Positions 1-8,435 of a stretch of DNA of 64,000 nt are shown here, piece by piece (the first letter of the stretch is position 1; each line of letters opens with the position of its first letter). Under the pieces are notes generated by a model. The model worked only from the letters and a program-made list of their open reading frames with translations. It was not told where the DNA came from and did not search any database. This DNA is from Brachybacterium phenoliresistens (lineage in GTDB: Bacteria > Actinomycetota > Actinomycetes > Actinomycetales > Dermabacteraceae). Location of the stretch: contig NZ_KK069997.1 in assembly GCF_000576425.1 (NCBI RefSeq), positions 1 to 64,000 of the forward strand, read 5' to 3'. The position numbers and the translations under genes are program-made.

Positions 1-1997
1 CCGCGCCCGCCGCGCCCGCCGCGCCCGCGACCGGCGGTGCCCGGCGTCGCGGCCCCGCGGCGTCGGGCGCCGTCCGCGCGGTCCTTGGCACGGGCGGCCA
101 GGCGCTCCTCCCGGCGCACGGACCGGCGACCGGCCCGGTTCAGGTCCGGGGGCCGCTGCGAGGGCGGGGTCGGCGAGGATCCGACGACGCCGTAGGGGCT
201 GACCCACGTCACGAGGGTCCCGCCGGGCCGGTGCGGATCCGCGACCAGGCGGACGTCCCACTGCGCGGCGTCCTTGTCGTAGTTGCTGCCCGCGCACAGG
301 CCCTGCCCGTTGGACAGGGACGTCTTCCCGCCCTGCGCGTGGGGATGGATGTGGTCCGCGTGCCGGGAGGCGGCATTGCAGTTCGGGCTGCGGCAGATCC
401 CATCCCGGCTCAGGACCATCCTCCGCAGGTTCACCGGGAACGCGCGCGAGACCGAATCCATCGCGACCAGCTCGCCGCTCGCGGGATGGGTGTACAGGCG
501 CCGATAGAACATGCGGAGGCGGTGCGCCTCGGCCCGGGCGTCCTCGTCCCCGTCCGCGAGGTCCCCCAGGGGCTGCCCCATCAGCACCGGCGTGAGCGCC
601 CGCCCAGGGACCAGCCCGTATCCGGACAGCGACGCATGCTCCGTCCCGTCGTCGAGCTGCAGGAGGGCTCGATCGGTGATGGTGATCAGCAGCTCGATCC
701 GCGGCCCCTTCGGCGTCGCGGCCGGCCGGTCCATGCGCGGCCGCCCTGAGGACGATGCGGCCCCCAGCAGATCAGGACCTCGCGCGGATCCCACCGGGCC
801 GGGCGGATATGCCGGACGTCCCGGTGGTCGTGCGTCGGCTTCCCCGCCGAGATCGGAGCCTCCGCCGACATCGGCTCCCCCGCCGGAATCGGCTGCCTCA
901 GCAGGATCGGAGTCCTCGCCGGTCTCTGCCTCGCCCTCGGCCGGGGCCGGAGGGTTCTCTGCGGGGCGGATCATCTCGCCGGTCCGCAGGTCGTACATCG
1001 GCTTCAGGTCCTCCTCGAAGAGCATGGTCCTCGCCGCGTACGGGGTCGGGTCGACCTCGACCGGGGGCTCTCGGGTCAGCGCGTCGCTGTAGTAGTTGGT
1101 GGCCTCGACGAGCATGTCCGGGCGCAGGGCGCCGAGCGGCACCCGGCTGCCTGCCGCGCGCGCGGACTCGGCCGCCGCCTGGACGACCGCCTCGATCTGT
1201 GCCGCGCCGAACGCCGGCAGCATCGCGACCAGCCGCGCCATCCCGTGCCGCTGCGGCGTGATCTTCAGGTACCGCCGCTTCGCGGCCCGCACCTCGCGGT
1301 CCCGCGAACGGGCCGGGTCCGTCCGCTTCTCCACGAGGTCGGCCACGACCTCGCGGACGGCCTTCTCCCCCAGCCCGTCGAGCCGAGCCACGTTCCGGGA
1401 GATCTCCGCGTCCACCGCCTCGCAGACCTCGCGCGGTTCATCACGCAGCTCCTGCGTGATCGCGAGGACCGTCGCCTCCGGCACCCGCGCGACGGCCTTC
1501 GCGGCGCGGAGCGAGGGCATCGACCGGGCGAGCCTCCGGGCACTGGACAGCGCGGCGGAGGCGATATGGCTGCTGCACCGCCGTGCTCCCGCGATGTTCG
1601 AGGTCACGCCGTCGTCGAGCCGCCGCCCCGCCTTGCCGGCGGCGGCGTTGACCGCACGGATCCGGGCCGCCGCCTCGAGCATCCAGGAGTCCTCGACCGA
1701 TCCCAGGCGCGTGCGGGCCTGCGCGAGCATGGCCACCACCGCCAGCGCCTCGTCGGGCGTCCCGGCGGGAGCCTCGATCGCTGGATGCACGGTCGAGCGG
1801 GAGACCTCGGCGGAGGCCGCCGCCGCCTCGATGATCGACACCACCGCCCCCATCGCAGGGGTGCCCTCCAGCGGCGCGAGCGCCCTGCGGACCGCGTCGA
1901 GGGCGTCCTCCAGGCCCTGCGGAGCGTCAGCCCCCGCAGGCCCGCAGGAGACGGTCAGCCCGTCCCCGTCGATGTGCCCCCGTGCACCCTGTCCCAT
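1..1997 (-). CDS. DUF222 / HNH endonuclease (13E12-repeat family), C-terminus cut by window edge
   Basis: Read on the minus strand, one frame stays open from the ATG at 1997 to base 1, about 665 codons with no stop, so the 3' end lies outside the window. The first ~340 residues are Ala-rich and helical as in DUF222. Residues ~345-390 are a Gly/Asp/Glu-rich linker, and around residue 530-575 there is an HNH nuclease core: CRSPNC, then DHIHPHAQGG, NGQGLC and a final N..K. This is the layout of the actinobacterial 13E12 repeat family (DUF222 plus HNH), which is often multicopy; its biological role is not settled. The tail before the edge is Arg/Gly/Pro-rich. A TAAAAT element 7 nt before the ATG and no Shine-Dalgarno nearby suggest a leaderless mRNA. 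Family assignment is firm; activity is inferred. Confidence 0.88.
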   Translation of the reverse strand, partial: MGQGARGHIDGDGLTVSCGPAGADAPQGLEDALDAVRRALAPLEGTPAMGAVVSIIEAAAASAEVSRSTVHPAIEAPAGTPDEALAVVAMLAQARTRLGSVEDSWMLEAAARIRAVNAAAGKAGRRLDDGVTSNIAGARRCSSHIASAALSSARRLARSMPSLRAAKAVARVPEATVLAITQELRDEPREVCEAVDAEISRNVARLDGLGEKAVREVVADLVEKRTDPARSRDREVRAAKRRYLKITPQRHGMARLVAMLPAFGAAQIEAVVQAAAESARAAGSRVPLGALRPDMLVEATNYYSDALTREPPVEVDPTPYAARTMLFEEDLKPMYDLRTGEMIRPAENPPAPAEGEAETGEDSDPAEAADSGGGADVGGGSDLGGEADARPPGRPAYPPGPVGSARGPDLLGAASSSGRPRMDRPAATPKGPRIELLITITDRALLQLDDGTEHASLSGYGLVPGRALTPVLMGQPLGDLADGDEDARAEAHRLRMFYRRLYTHPASGELVAMDSVSRAFPVNLRRMVLSRDGICRSPNCNAASRHADHIHPHAQGGKTSLSNGQGLCAGSNYDKDAAQWDVRLVADPHRPGGTLVTWVSPYGVVGSSPTPPSQRPPDLNRAGRRSVRREERLAARAKDRADGARRRGAATPGTAGRGRGGRGGR

Positions 1998-2413
1998 GCC
2001 GACTATTTTACGCCTCAGCTCGACCGAGAGGAAGCCTCCAGAGCGATTCTCGAGAAATTGTGGAAAAGACTGCGATGGGGAGGAGCAGCGGTGCTCGACA
2101 TGGGGATACCGGGCAGTTGTGGGCGGCGCACCTCGTCTGTCGGCCCGCTGTGATAGGCGCTGACGACCAGTTCACGCCGCCTTCCTGCCTCGCGCGCCGC
2201 GCCCGCCTTTCCCGAGGACGCGCAGGGTCGGGAAACCGGGAGATGGACTCGCAAAACGTGCCTCCACCCCCCCATTTCCTGAATTCGCAGCACGCACGGA
2301 CGAAGCGGACGGATTCCCGTGTCCGGCGATCCGACGCATTCTTCCTCCCTGCCTCGCCCTCCGGCTGTCGGTCCCCCTGTCTAGCCTCCCGAGCACAGAC
2401 CGAAGGAGGGCAC
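1998..2413. other. 416-bp intergenic region between divergent genes
   Basis: Apart from the -10 element of the HNH gene at 2005-2010 and a TAGCCT hexamer at 2382-2387 followed by a good Shine-Dalgarno at 2403-2409 for the downstream plus-strand gene, I see no gene here. It is less GC-rich than its surroundings around 2040-2130 and 2270-2300. Short open frames on both strands have no start-site support. Confidence 0.5.
2005..2010 (-). promoter_or_regulatory. -10 element of the DUF222/HNH gene, leaderless type
   Basis: TAAAAT on the minus strand ends exactly 7 nt before the ATG at 1997, so transcription would start at or next to the start codon. The nearest purine-rich GGAGG lies about 35 nt upstream of the ATG, too far to serve as a ribosome binding site. 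I see no convincing -35 hexamer. Confidence 0.5.
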
Positions 2414-2809
2414 ATGCATCACCGCACGCGCAGCACTCCCGCCCGCACGACCCTGCCCGCGTCCCCGCCGATCACGTCCCGCGCCTCGAGCCCGGGCCTG
2501 CTCGAGCGCGAGGAGATCCGCCGGGCGCTCCTGCGCTCCCGCCCTGAGCTGTCCGGGCGCATCTCGACCGGACCGAGCGGCTCGCTGACGATCCCGCGCC
2601 CCGGAGGTGCCTGCGTCGAGATCGGCCGCATGCGCCGGGCCGGGCGCGTGCGCTGGGTGGTGGTCGCCTCCGACGGGGACAGGCCCAGCGTCCTCGAGGT
2701 CGAGTCCGCCGCGCATGCGGCGGGCCTCGCGATCGCCGCGCTCAGCGCTCCGCGGGAGCGCCCGGCCCCTCCGGAGAGCCGGGCGCGACCGATGCGCCGG
2801 AGGCGATGA
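2414..2809 (+). CDS. Hypothetical protein, 131 aa
   Basis: Not recognised. The start ATG at 2414 is chosen because AAGGAGG ends 5 nt upstream; a TAGCCT -10-like element lies at 2382. The first 45 residues are Thr/Pro/Ser/Arg-rich, and a compact stretch (residues ~60-115) carries basic and beta-rich segments (RMRRAGRVRWVVVASDG, then an Ala-rich helix). The tail (RPMRRRR) is very basic. Its last 68 bp run antisense to the 3' end of the DUF2087 gene, so either stop may be nonessential. Small, arginine-rich and without a known domain; the ribosome binding site is the main support. Confidence 0.5.
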   Translation: MHHRTRSTPARTTLPASPPITSRASSPGLLEREEIRRALLRSRPELSGRISTGPSGSLTIPRPGGACVEIGRMRRAGRVRWVVVASDGDRPSVLEVESAAHAAGLAIAALSAPRERPAPPESRARPMRRRR

Positions 2810-3269
2810 ACCGGGGCAGCCACAGGCGCTCCCACTGCGTGATCTCCTGGACCATGTTCCCCTCGCGCCGCGGGACCCGGGCCGCGACCCGGTAGGCGGC
2901 GCCGTCGGCCTCCCGCTCCAGGTATCCGAGGTCGACCAGCTCGCGCCGCAGGAAGGCCACGTCCTCATGCACGGCCTCGAGCACCTCGCCGACCTGCGTC
3001 TCGTCGTAGACCTCGCCGGGGGCGAAGCGCGCGAGGATCTCGAGCATCACGGCGGTGCGGGCACGCCGACGTGCGGGCATGCCCAGCAGGCGGCCGTCGC
3101 GCAGGAACGGTCGGATCAGTCGGGCGTGCTCAGCGCGGGCGGCCGCCTCGCGGTCCGCGGGCCGCACCGCCTGCTCGGCGAGGAGCGCGGCGCGGGCGCT
3201 GGTGTAGTTCTCGCCGGTGCGGGCCATGCGGGCGCGCACGTGCTTCTTCAGGTCGCTGTCGCGGGTCAT
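2742..3269 (-). CDS. DUF2087 domain protein
   Basis: A 175-residue protein whose central part (residues ~50-115: FLRDGRLLGMPARRRAR, a hydrophobic helix, then DLGYLERE) matches DUF2087, a small winged-helix-like domain found alone or attached to transcriptional regulators and N-acetyltransferases. The N-terminal 45 residues (DLKKHVRARMARTGENYTSA) resemble the short N-terminal extension of actinobacterial homologues. GAGGTGG lies about 7 nt before the ATG at 3269. A DNA-binding or regulatory role is likely from the fold but unproven. The 3' end overlaps the convergent hypothetical gene by 68 bp. Confidence 0.75.
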   Translation of the reverse strand: MTRDSDLKKHVRARMARTGENYTSARAALLAEQAVRPADREAAARAEHARLIRPFLRDGRLLGMPARRRARTAVMLEILARFAPGEVYDETQVGEVLEAVHEDVAFLRRELVDLGYLEREADGAAYRVAARVPRREGNMVQEITQWERLWLPRFIASGASVAPGSPEGPGAPAER

Positions 3270-3481
3270 GTCGTTCCACCTCGGGCCACGAGCATCCCCA
3301 GCATGCGACGGCGGCCCGGCGCGGTCGGATCAGGACAACCTGCGATGCCGGGACCCGAGGATCCGCTCCCCTTCGCGCGGCCGTCAGGGCTGGGGCCTGC
3401 GGTGCGCTGGGCGGTGGGTCGCCGCCAGGGGCGAGACTCCCATGGCGGACGCAGGCCGGTCAAGCTCGATACGCTCCGGCC

Positions 3482-4498
3482 ATGCCTCTCACGATCCGTG
3501 TCCTCGGGGCGGGCGTCGCCGGCCTCGCCGCGGCGGGCCTCCTCGCCCGCGACGGGGCGCATGTCACCCTCATCGACCGGGAGCCCCGCCGGACGGCGCT
3601 GGGCACCTCGCTCGGCCTGTTCGGTCCCGCCCAGCGCGCGCTCGCGCGGCTCGGGGTGCTCGAGGAGGTGCGGGCCGCATCGGCCGCTCCGCGCGAGGGC
3701 CATCTGCGCGCTCGCGACGGGACGGTGCTGGCCCGGGTCCCGGCCGGCGGTGCGCTGCTCGTGCCGCGGACGGACCTCACCCGGATCCTGCGCGCCGCAC
3801 TGCCCGGCTCGGTGCGCCAGGAGACGCGCGAGGTCCGCGATGTGCGGCCCGAGCTCGCGGCCGCGGACCTTCTGGTGGGGGCCGACGGCGTCCATTCGCT
3901 GGTGCGGCGGTCGGGCTGGCCCGGCTCTGCGGCCCGCCGGCACGGCCAGACGGTGCTGCGCGGCACCACGGATGCCCCGCCGCCGGACATCTCGGAGACC
4001 TGGGGCGGGCCGTGGCTGTTCGGGATCACCCCGCTGGCCAGCGGCGGGACGAACTGGTTCGCCTCCGTGCCGGAGCATCGGTCGGCATCGGTCGCAGAAT
4101 CCCTCGACCACCTGCGCGGCGTGGTCGGCGGGGCCCATGCGGCGATCGATGCCGTGCTCGAGGCGGCCTCGCCGGAGCGCACGGTGGTGCACGGCATCCT
4201 CACCAGCCCCGTGCTGCTGCCGATCCGCGACCACTCCGTGCTGATCGGGGACGCCGGCCACGCCATGGCGCCGAACCTCGGCCACGGCGCGAACACGGCG
4301 CTGGAGGACGCCGCCGCCCTCGCCGCCGCAGTCGCGCGGGCGGGGAGCGTCCGCGGGGCCCTGCGCATCTACGCGGCACGGCGCACGGTGCCCGATGCCG
4401 CGTGGCAGCTCGGATCGACCGCGATGATGCGCCTGGCCACGCTCGAGCGGGGTGCCCGCCTGCGCGACGGCCTGCTCAGGGCGCTGGCGCCGCGCTGA
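3482..4498 (+). CDS. FAD-dependent monooxygenase (PHBH/UbiH-type)
   Basis: 338 residues. The N-terminus has the FAD-binding Rossmann motif VLGAGVAGLAAAGLL, ending in a basic/acidic second strand (DREPRR). The DG motif is seen as LLVGADGVHSLVRR near residue 140 and the GD motif as LIGDAGHAMAPNLGHGAN near residue 255. Order and spacing match class A flavoprotein monooxygenases, which use NAD(P)H and O2 to hydroxylate small organic substrates; the substrate cannot be told. The ATG at 3482 is favoured because it sits directly before the Rossmann strand and a TACGCT element lies 6 nt upstream (leaderless type). Upstream extensions in frame read as low-complexity shadow. Single-gene unit, convergent with the VOC gene. 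Confidence 0.85.
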   Translation: MPLTIRVLGAGVAGLAAAGLLARDGAHVTLIDREPRRTALGTSLGLFGPAQRALARLGVLEEVRAASAAPREGHLRARDGTVLARVPAGGALLVPRTDLTRILRAALPGSVRQETREVRDVRPELAAADLLVGADGVHSLVRRSGWPGSAARRHGQTVLRGTTDAPPPDISETWGGPWLFGITPLASGGTNWFASVPEHRSASVAESLDHLRGVVGGAHAAIDAVLEAASPERTVVHGILTSPVLLPIRDHSVLIGDAGHAMAPNLGHGANTALEDAAALAAAVARAGSVRGALRIYAARRTVPDAAWQLGSTAMMRLATLERGARLRDGLLRALAPR

Positions 4499-4501
4499 GG
4501 C

Positions 4502-4540
4502 CGGGCCCCGCTCTGCAAGGGCCCGCTCTGCCGGGGCCCG
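4502..4540. terminator. Inverted repeat between convergent genes
   Basis: A 9-bp perfect repeat CGGGCCCCG (4502-4510) pairs with CGGGGCCCG (4532-4540) around a 21-nt loop that itself repeats the GCTCTGC unit. It lies between the stops of the monooxygenase and the VOC gene. There is no T-tract, as is common in high-GC actinobacteria. Confidence 0.45.
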
Positions 4541-4543
4541 CGC

Positions 4544-4966
4544 TCAGAGGTCCCGCGAGGAGAGCACGCAGAACTCGTTGCCCTCCGGGTCCCGCAGCAC
4601 GGTCCAGCTGACCTCATCCTCGGCGTCGTCCTGCCCGACGTCCGCGAGGGTCGCCCCGCGCTCGAGCAGCCGCCGGATCTGCGCGTCGCGGTCGTCCTCG
4701 AGGTGCGGGGCGAGGTCGATGTGCAGGCGGTTCTTGACCTGCTTCTCCTCGCGGACGGGGACGAACACCATGCCCGGGCCGATGCGGTGCCAGGAGGCGG
4801 CGGGGATCGGCTTCCCGGTGTACTCCTCCGGCAGGTCGCGGGGGATGATCACGGCCTCGTCGGGGGTGTCGAACAGCACCTGCCAGTCCAGGACATCGGC
4901 CCACCAGCGGGCCTGGGCGGAGACGTCATGGGCGTCGACGACGACGGAGTACCAGCGCAGCCTCAT
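4544..4966 (-). CDS. VOC (glyoxalase/bleomycin-resistance fold) protein
   Basis: 140 residues with the glyoxalase-like pattern: an N-terminal strand and helix (VVVDAHDVSAQARWWADVL), a central NRLHIDLAP strand carrying a His-x-Asp, a helix, and the closing DPEGNEFCVL strand. This matches the single-domain glyoxalase-like family seen widely in actinobacteria, whose substrates are mostly unknown. The two metal-ligand positions could be His in NRLHIDLA and Glu in GNEFCVL. The ATG at 4966 has TAGGCT exactly 7 nt upstream and no Shine-Dalgarno. It starts 16 bp after the stop of the methyltransferase on the same strand, so it may have both its own leaderless message and read-through. Confidence 0.82.
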   Translation of the reverse strand: MRLRWYSVVVDAHDVSAQARWWADVLDWQVLFDTPDEAVIIPRDLPEEYTGKPIPAASWHRIGPGMVFVPVREEKQVKNRLHIDLAPHLEDDRDAQIRRLLERGATLADVGQDDAEDEVSWTVLRDPEGNEFCVLSSRDL

Positions 4967-4982
4967 GCGCCGGAGCCTACGC

Positions 4983-5582
4983 TCAGGCGCGCTTGCGGGC
5001 CAGGGTGGTGATCACGTGCCAGTGCTTCTTGCCGTCGAAGAACCGCCCGTCCTCGTCGCGGACCTCCCGCTCGAGGATCTGGAACCGCGAGAACATCGAG
5101 CTGATCTGGGCGGTGGAGAGCGTGGCGACATCGGGCCGCTCGGCCCAGGTGTCCTGCTCGCCGAACAGGTCCACGGCCATGATCCCGCCGGGGCGCAGCG
5201 CGTCGACCAGGCGGGGCCAGGCCCGCTCGAGGCCCTCCGGGCCCAGCATCGGCAGCGCGTCCGAGGAGTAGATGACGTCCGCCCGGGGGAAGGAGTCCTC
5301 GAGGGAGGCGTCGGCGTGGTGGAAGACGACTTCGCCGCTCATGCGGCGGTTCTCGATCAGCCGGTGGGAGAGGGTCTCGTCGATGTCGTAGGCGTGGACG
5401 GTCCAGCCGCGGCGGGCGAACTCGAGGGAGTCCGCGCCGGCGCCGGCGCCGATGTCGAGCGCGACCTTCCCCGACCCCTCGCCGCCGGCGGCGAGGATGG
5501 CACGGGTGACGATCCGGCGGGCAGGGCGACCCGCGGCGGAGGCGTTGTACGCGGCCCAGTCGATCGTCGCTAGCGAGTTCAT
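4983..5582 (-). CDS. Class I SAM-dependent methyltransferase
   Basis: 199 residues. Motif I is seen as ALDIGAGAGADSLEFARRG near residue 45, followed by an acidic strand end (VHAYDID) that would bind the SAM ribose. Motif II-like DVIYSSDALPMLG and the post-motif RPGGIMAVDLFGEQ follow. The fold is clear, the acceptor is not; the C-terminal FQILEREVRDEDGRFFDGKKHWHVITTLA stretch, split here by reading only, resembles the tellurite-resistance/TehB-like group. The ATG at 5582 is preferred over a TTG at 5600 because TAGCCT lies 7 nt before it with TTGAAT 16 nt further upstream, a leaderless promoter. Confidence 0.82.
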   Translation of the reverse strand: MNSLATIDWAAYNASAAGRPARRIVTRAILAAGGEGSGKVALDIGAGAGADSLEFARRGWTVHAYDIDETLSHRLIENRRMSGEVVFHHADASLEDSFPRADVIYSSDALPMLGPEGLERAWPRLVDALRPGGIMAVDLFGEQDTWAERPDVATLSTAQISSMFSRFQILEREVRDEDGRFFDGKKHWHVITTLARKRA

Positions 5583-5589
5583 GGTCAGA

Positions 5590-5617
5590 AGGCTAGTCAA
5601 GATCGTCCCATATTCAA
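5590..5617 (-). promoter_or_regulatory. Promoter of the methyltransferase gene
   Basis: On the minus strand TTGAAT (5612-5617), a 16-nt spacer and TAGCCT (5590-5595) lie 7 nt before the ATG at 5582. Both hexamers are fair matches to the housekeeping consensus and the geometry predicts a start point at the ATG. Confidence 0.55.
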
Positions 5618-5708
5618 CGGTCAGGGGGTCTGCGGGGCCGGATTTTCGTCACCAGCGAACGGCAGGGTGACCAGCGCCGCATCCGCGGCGCGACCTAGGA
5701 TGTCCTCC

Positions 5709-6914
5709 ATGTCCCCGTCGCTCCGCATCGCCGTCGTGTCACTGCACACCTCCCCCCTGGAATCCCCGGGCGGCGCGGATGCGGGCGGCATGAACGTCGT
5801 CGTCCTCGAGCAGTCCCTCGCCCTGGCCCGTGCCGGGCACCAGGTGGAGATGTTCACGCGCCGGTCCGACGCCCAGGCCCCGGCGACCGTGGAGGTCGCC
5901 CCGGGGGTGCGCCTGCACCATCTGGCCGGGGGCCCGCCCGCTCCGCTGGCGAAGAGCCTCATGGAGCAGGCCATCGCGCCGTTCGCGGAGGATCTGCGCG
6001 CGCATCTGCAGGCGCTGCCGGCGGGCGACCGGCCCGACGTGATCCACTCCCACCACTGGTTCAGCGGCGTGGCCGCCCTCCCCGTGGCCCGCGACCTCGG
6101 CGTGCCGCACGTGCAGTCCTTCCACTCCGTGGCGGCCCCGCAGGAGGCGACCGGGCTCGACGCGGGCGAGCCCGCGGAGTCCTCGGGGCGGATCCCCGGG
6201 GAGCGGCAGGTCGCCCAGGAGTCCGATCTGGTGGTCGCGGTCTCCGCTGCGGAGGCCCGCACCATCGCCGAGCGCTACGGCGTCCCGCGCGAGGAGGTGC
6301 GCATCGTGCGGCCCGGGGTGGACGTCGAGCGGTTCCGTCCGGCCGATGAGCCCGCGGACCGCCTGGCGCGGCCCACGCTGCTGTTCGCGGCGCGCCTGCA
6401 GCCGCTGAAGGCGCCGGAGCTGGCCCTCGACGTGCTGGCCCGGCTGGCGCCCCAGATCGACGCCCGCCTGGTGCTGACCGGCGGCGTCTCCGAGGACTTC
6501 CAGGACTACCGGCGCGAGCTGGAGGAGCACGCCGCGCAGCTCGGCGTCGCCGACCGGGTCGAGCTGGCGGGGTCCCAGGACCGCGCCGGGCTCGCGGCGC
6601 GCATGCAGCAGGCCAGCGTGCTGCTGCTGACCAGCTGGTCGGAGACCTTCGGCCTGGTGGCCCTCGAAGCGCAGGCCAGCGGCACGCCCGTGGTGGCCTG
6701 GCGCTGCGCCGGCGGCGTCCAGGAGGCGATCGGCGCCGGCGGCCTGGTGCTGGGCAGCCGCGACCCCGACGTATGGGCCGAGGCCGTCGCCTCCCTGCTC
6801 TCGGACCCCCAGCGCTACGCCCGCGCCTGCACGCAGTCGCGGGACTTCGCCCTGGAGCGCACCTGGACCGCGAGCGCGCAGGCGCTGGCGGAGATCTACG
6901 GAGGACTGCGATGA
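5709..6914 (+). CDS. mshA: D-inositol-3-phosphate glycosyltransferase-like (MshA)
   Basis: 401 residues, GT4 family. The N-terminus VVSLHTSPLESPGGADAGGMN is almost a family signature for MshA, which joins UDP-N-acetylglucosamine to inositol 3-phosphate in the first step of mycothiol synthesis. HSHHWFSG near residue 115, a C-terminal GT-B domain with ARLQPLKAPELAL, and ETFGLVALEAQASGTPVVA (the ExxxxxxxE nucleotide-sugar motif) all fit. The following gene is mshB, overlapping by 4 bp, which supports the assignment. Start ATG 5709 is chosen because TAGGAT lies 7 nt upstream; an in-frame ATG at 5700 is the alternative. It is somewhat shorter than typical MshA (about 430-480). Confidence 0.85.
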   Translation: MSPSLRIAVVSLHTSPLESPGGADAGGMNVVVLEQSLALARAGHQVEMFTRRSDAQAPATVEVAPGVRLHHLAGGPPAPLAKSLMEQAIAPFAEDLRAHLQALPAGDRPDVIHSHHWFSGVAALPVARDLGVPHVQSFHSVAAPQEATGLDAGEPAESSGRIPGERQVAQESDLVVAVSAAEARTIAERYGVPREEVRIVRPGVDVERFRPADEPADRLARPTLLFAARLQPLKAPELALDVLARLAPQIDARLVLTGGVSEDFQDYRRELEEHAAQLGVADRVELAGSQDRAGLAARMQQASVLLLTSWSETFGLVALEAQASGTPVVAWRCAGGVQEAIGAGGLVLGSRDPDVWAEAVASLLSDPQRYARACTQSRDFALERTWTASAQALAEIYGGLR

Positions 6915-7735
6915 CCCCGCTCCCCCACGACGGCCGGGATCCCTGGGACCTGCTCGCGGGCGCCCGCACGGTGCTGGCCGTGCACGCGCATCCCGATGAC
7001 GAGTCCCTCGCCACCGGCGCCCTGCTGGCCGAGCTCTCCGCCCGCGGCGTCCGGGTGGTGCTGGTGACCGCCACCCGCGGCGAGGAGGGCGAGATCGTCC
7101 CGGGCTCCGTGCCGGCGCACGGCTCGCGCGCCCTCGAGGAGATCCGCGCCGGGGAGATCGACGCCGCGGCCCGCACCCTCGGCGTCGCCGAGCGCCACAT
7201 GCTCGGCGAGCCCCCGGCCCTCGCGCCCGATGCCGCTGCGCGCAGCTACCGCGACTCGGGCATGACCTGGGTGCGCGAGGGGCTCGCCGGCCCCTCGCCC
7301 GATGCCGGGCCGGACAGCTTCTCCCTGCGGCCGATGGACGAGGCGACGGCGGATCTCGCGGCGCTGATCGAGGCCGTCCGCCCCGAGGCGGTGATCGGCT
7401 ACGACGACGCGGGCACCTACGGCCACCCGGACCATGTGCGGGCCCATCACGTGAGCGCGGCGGCGAGCGCCCGCGCCGGGGTGCCGATGCTGGAGGTCGC
7501 GAGCACGCAGGATGCCGAGGGGTTCTCCTGGCGGGAGCAGCCGGCCTCCCTCGAGGCCGTGGCCGCGGCGCTGGCGTGCTACCGCACCCAGCTGACCGTC
7601 CTCGGGACCCGGCCCGCGGTCGCCGGCGCCGCCGGGGCCGATGCGGTCCCCGCCGTGCTGGTGCGGCACGTGGGCGGGCAGGACGAGGTCATCGCGATGC
7701 GGACGGGGCTGCGGCTCTCCGGCCCGGCACGGTGA
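6911..7735 (+). CDS. mshB: MshB-like N-acetylglucosaminyl-inositol deacetylase (PIG-L family)
   Basis: 274 residues. The zinc site of the PIG-L/LmbE family is seen in AVHAHPDDESLATGALL (His-x-x-Asp-Asp) and GTYGHPDHVRAHH (third His). MshB removes the acetyl group from GlcNAc-inositol in mycothiol synthesis; related Mca amidases share the fold, but adjacency to mshA argues for MshB. ATG 6911 overlaps the mshA stop as ATGA, implying translational coupling. The last 47 bp overlap the convergent endonuclease-family gene tail to tail. Confidence 0.85.
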   Translation: MTPLPHDGRDPWDLLAGARTVLAVHAHPDDESLATGALLAELSARGVRVVLVTATRGEEGEIVPGSVPAHGSRALEEIRAGEIDAAARTLGVAERHMLGEPPALAPDAAARSYRDSGMTWVREGLAGPSPDAGPDSFSLRPMDEATADLAALIEAVRPEAVIGYDDAGTYGHPDHVRAHHVSAAASARAGVPMLEVASTQDAEGFSWREQPASLEAVAAALACYRTQLTVLGTRPAVAGAAGADAVPAVLVRHVGGQDEVIAMRTGLRLSGPAR

Positions 7736-8435
7736 CCTGGGCGAGCACCGGCAGGTGATCGGTGGCCCCGGCGAGCCGCTCGCGGCTGACCGAGGGCGTG
7801 CTCCGGACCACCCGGACGGAGGCGTGCAGCTCCTCGCTGGTGAGGACCGCGTCGATGCGGGCGCTGGGACGCCGGGCGGGGAAGGTCGGCTCGCCGGCCG
7901 CGGCCCCCGGGTCGTGCAGCACCGTGGCCAGCTCGCTCCAGGCCGCCGCCTCCGGGCGCTCGTTGAGGTCCCCGGCCACGATCACGGCGGCGCCCGAGCC
8001 GGCGATCAGGCCCATCAGGCGATGCACGTGGACGAGGCGGTGCGCCTCGTCGAGCGCGAGGTGGACATCGGCGACCACGAGGTCGCCGCCGCCGGGCACG
8101 GACAGCCGCACCGCGGCGATCCCGCGCGGGAAGACGGAGTTGGCATCGGTGATCCGCTGCGGCACGGGGACGATGCCGCGGCGCAGCAGCTGGCCGGCGG
8201 CCTCCGGCGAGGCGAGGATCGCCAGCCCGCGGGCCAGTCGCCCTCCGAGCAGCACGCGCAGGCCCATCCGCCGGGCGAGCCAGCGCAGGCGCGCCGTGGG
8301 CAGCAGCACCTGCGGGGACTCCTGCAGCAGCAGGAGGTCCGGGGCGAGGTCGCGCACCGCATCCGCCAGCGCCGCCGGGTCGTCGCGCAGCCCGCGCACG
8401 TTCCAGGTCATCACCCGCAGGTCCCAGGCGGTCAC
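7689..8435 (-). CDS. Endonuclease/exonuclease/phosphatase family protein
   Basis: 248 residues of the DNase I-like (EEP) fold: MTWNVRGL at the N-terminus (Asn of the first motif), LLLLQES (metal-binding Glu), VIVAGDLNERP (Asp-x-Asn) and the closing ATDHLPVLAQ (Asp-His pair). All catalytic positions are present, so it should be an active phosphodiesterase or nuclease; substrate unknown. The GTG start at 8435 overlaps the stop of the ADP-ribosylglycohydrolase gene as GTGA, so the two are coupled. The 3' end overlaps mshB by 47 bp in antisense. Confidence 0.82.
   Translation of the reverse strand: MTAWDLRVMTWNVRGLRDDPAALADAVRDLAPDLLLLQESPQVLLPTARLRWLARRMGLRVLLGGRLARGLAILASPEAAGQLLRRGIVPVPQRITDANSVFPRGIAAVRLSVPGGGDLVVADVHLALDEAHRLVHVHRLMGLIAGSGAAVIVAGDLNERPEAAAWSELATVLHDPGAAAGEPTFPARRPSARIDAVLTSEELHASVRVVRSTPSVSRERLAGATDHLPVLAQVTVPGRRAAAPSASR

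Noticed and set aside
1..1997. Prophage or homing element suggested by the HNH nuclease
   Set aside because: The DUF222-HNH layout is a chromosomal actinobacterial family and there are no terminase, portal or integrase genes next to it in the window.
5583..5600. Earlier TTG start (5600) for the methyltransferase
   Set aside because: It lies inside the predicted promoter, has no ribosome site, and would add only six residues; ATG 5582 fits the leaderless geometry.
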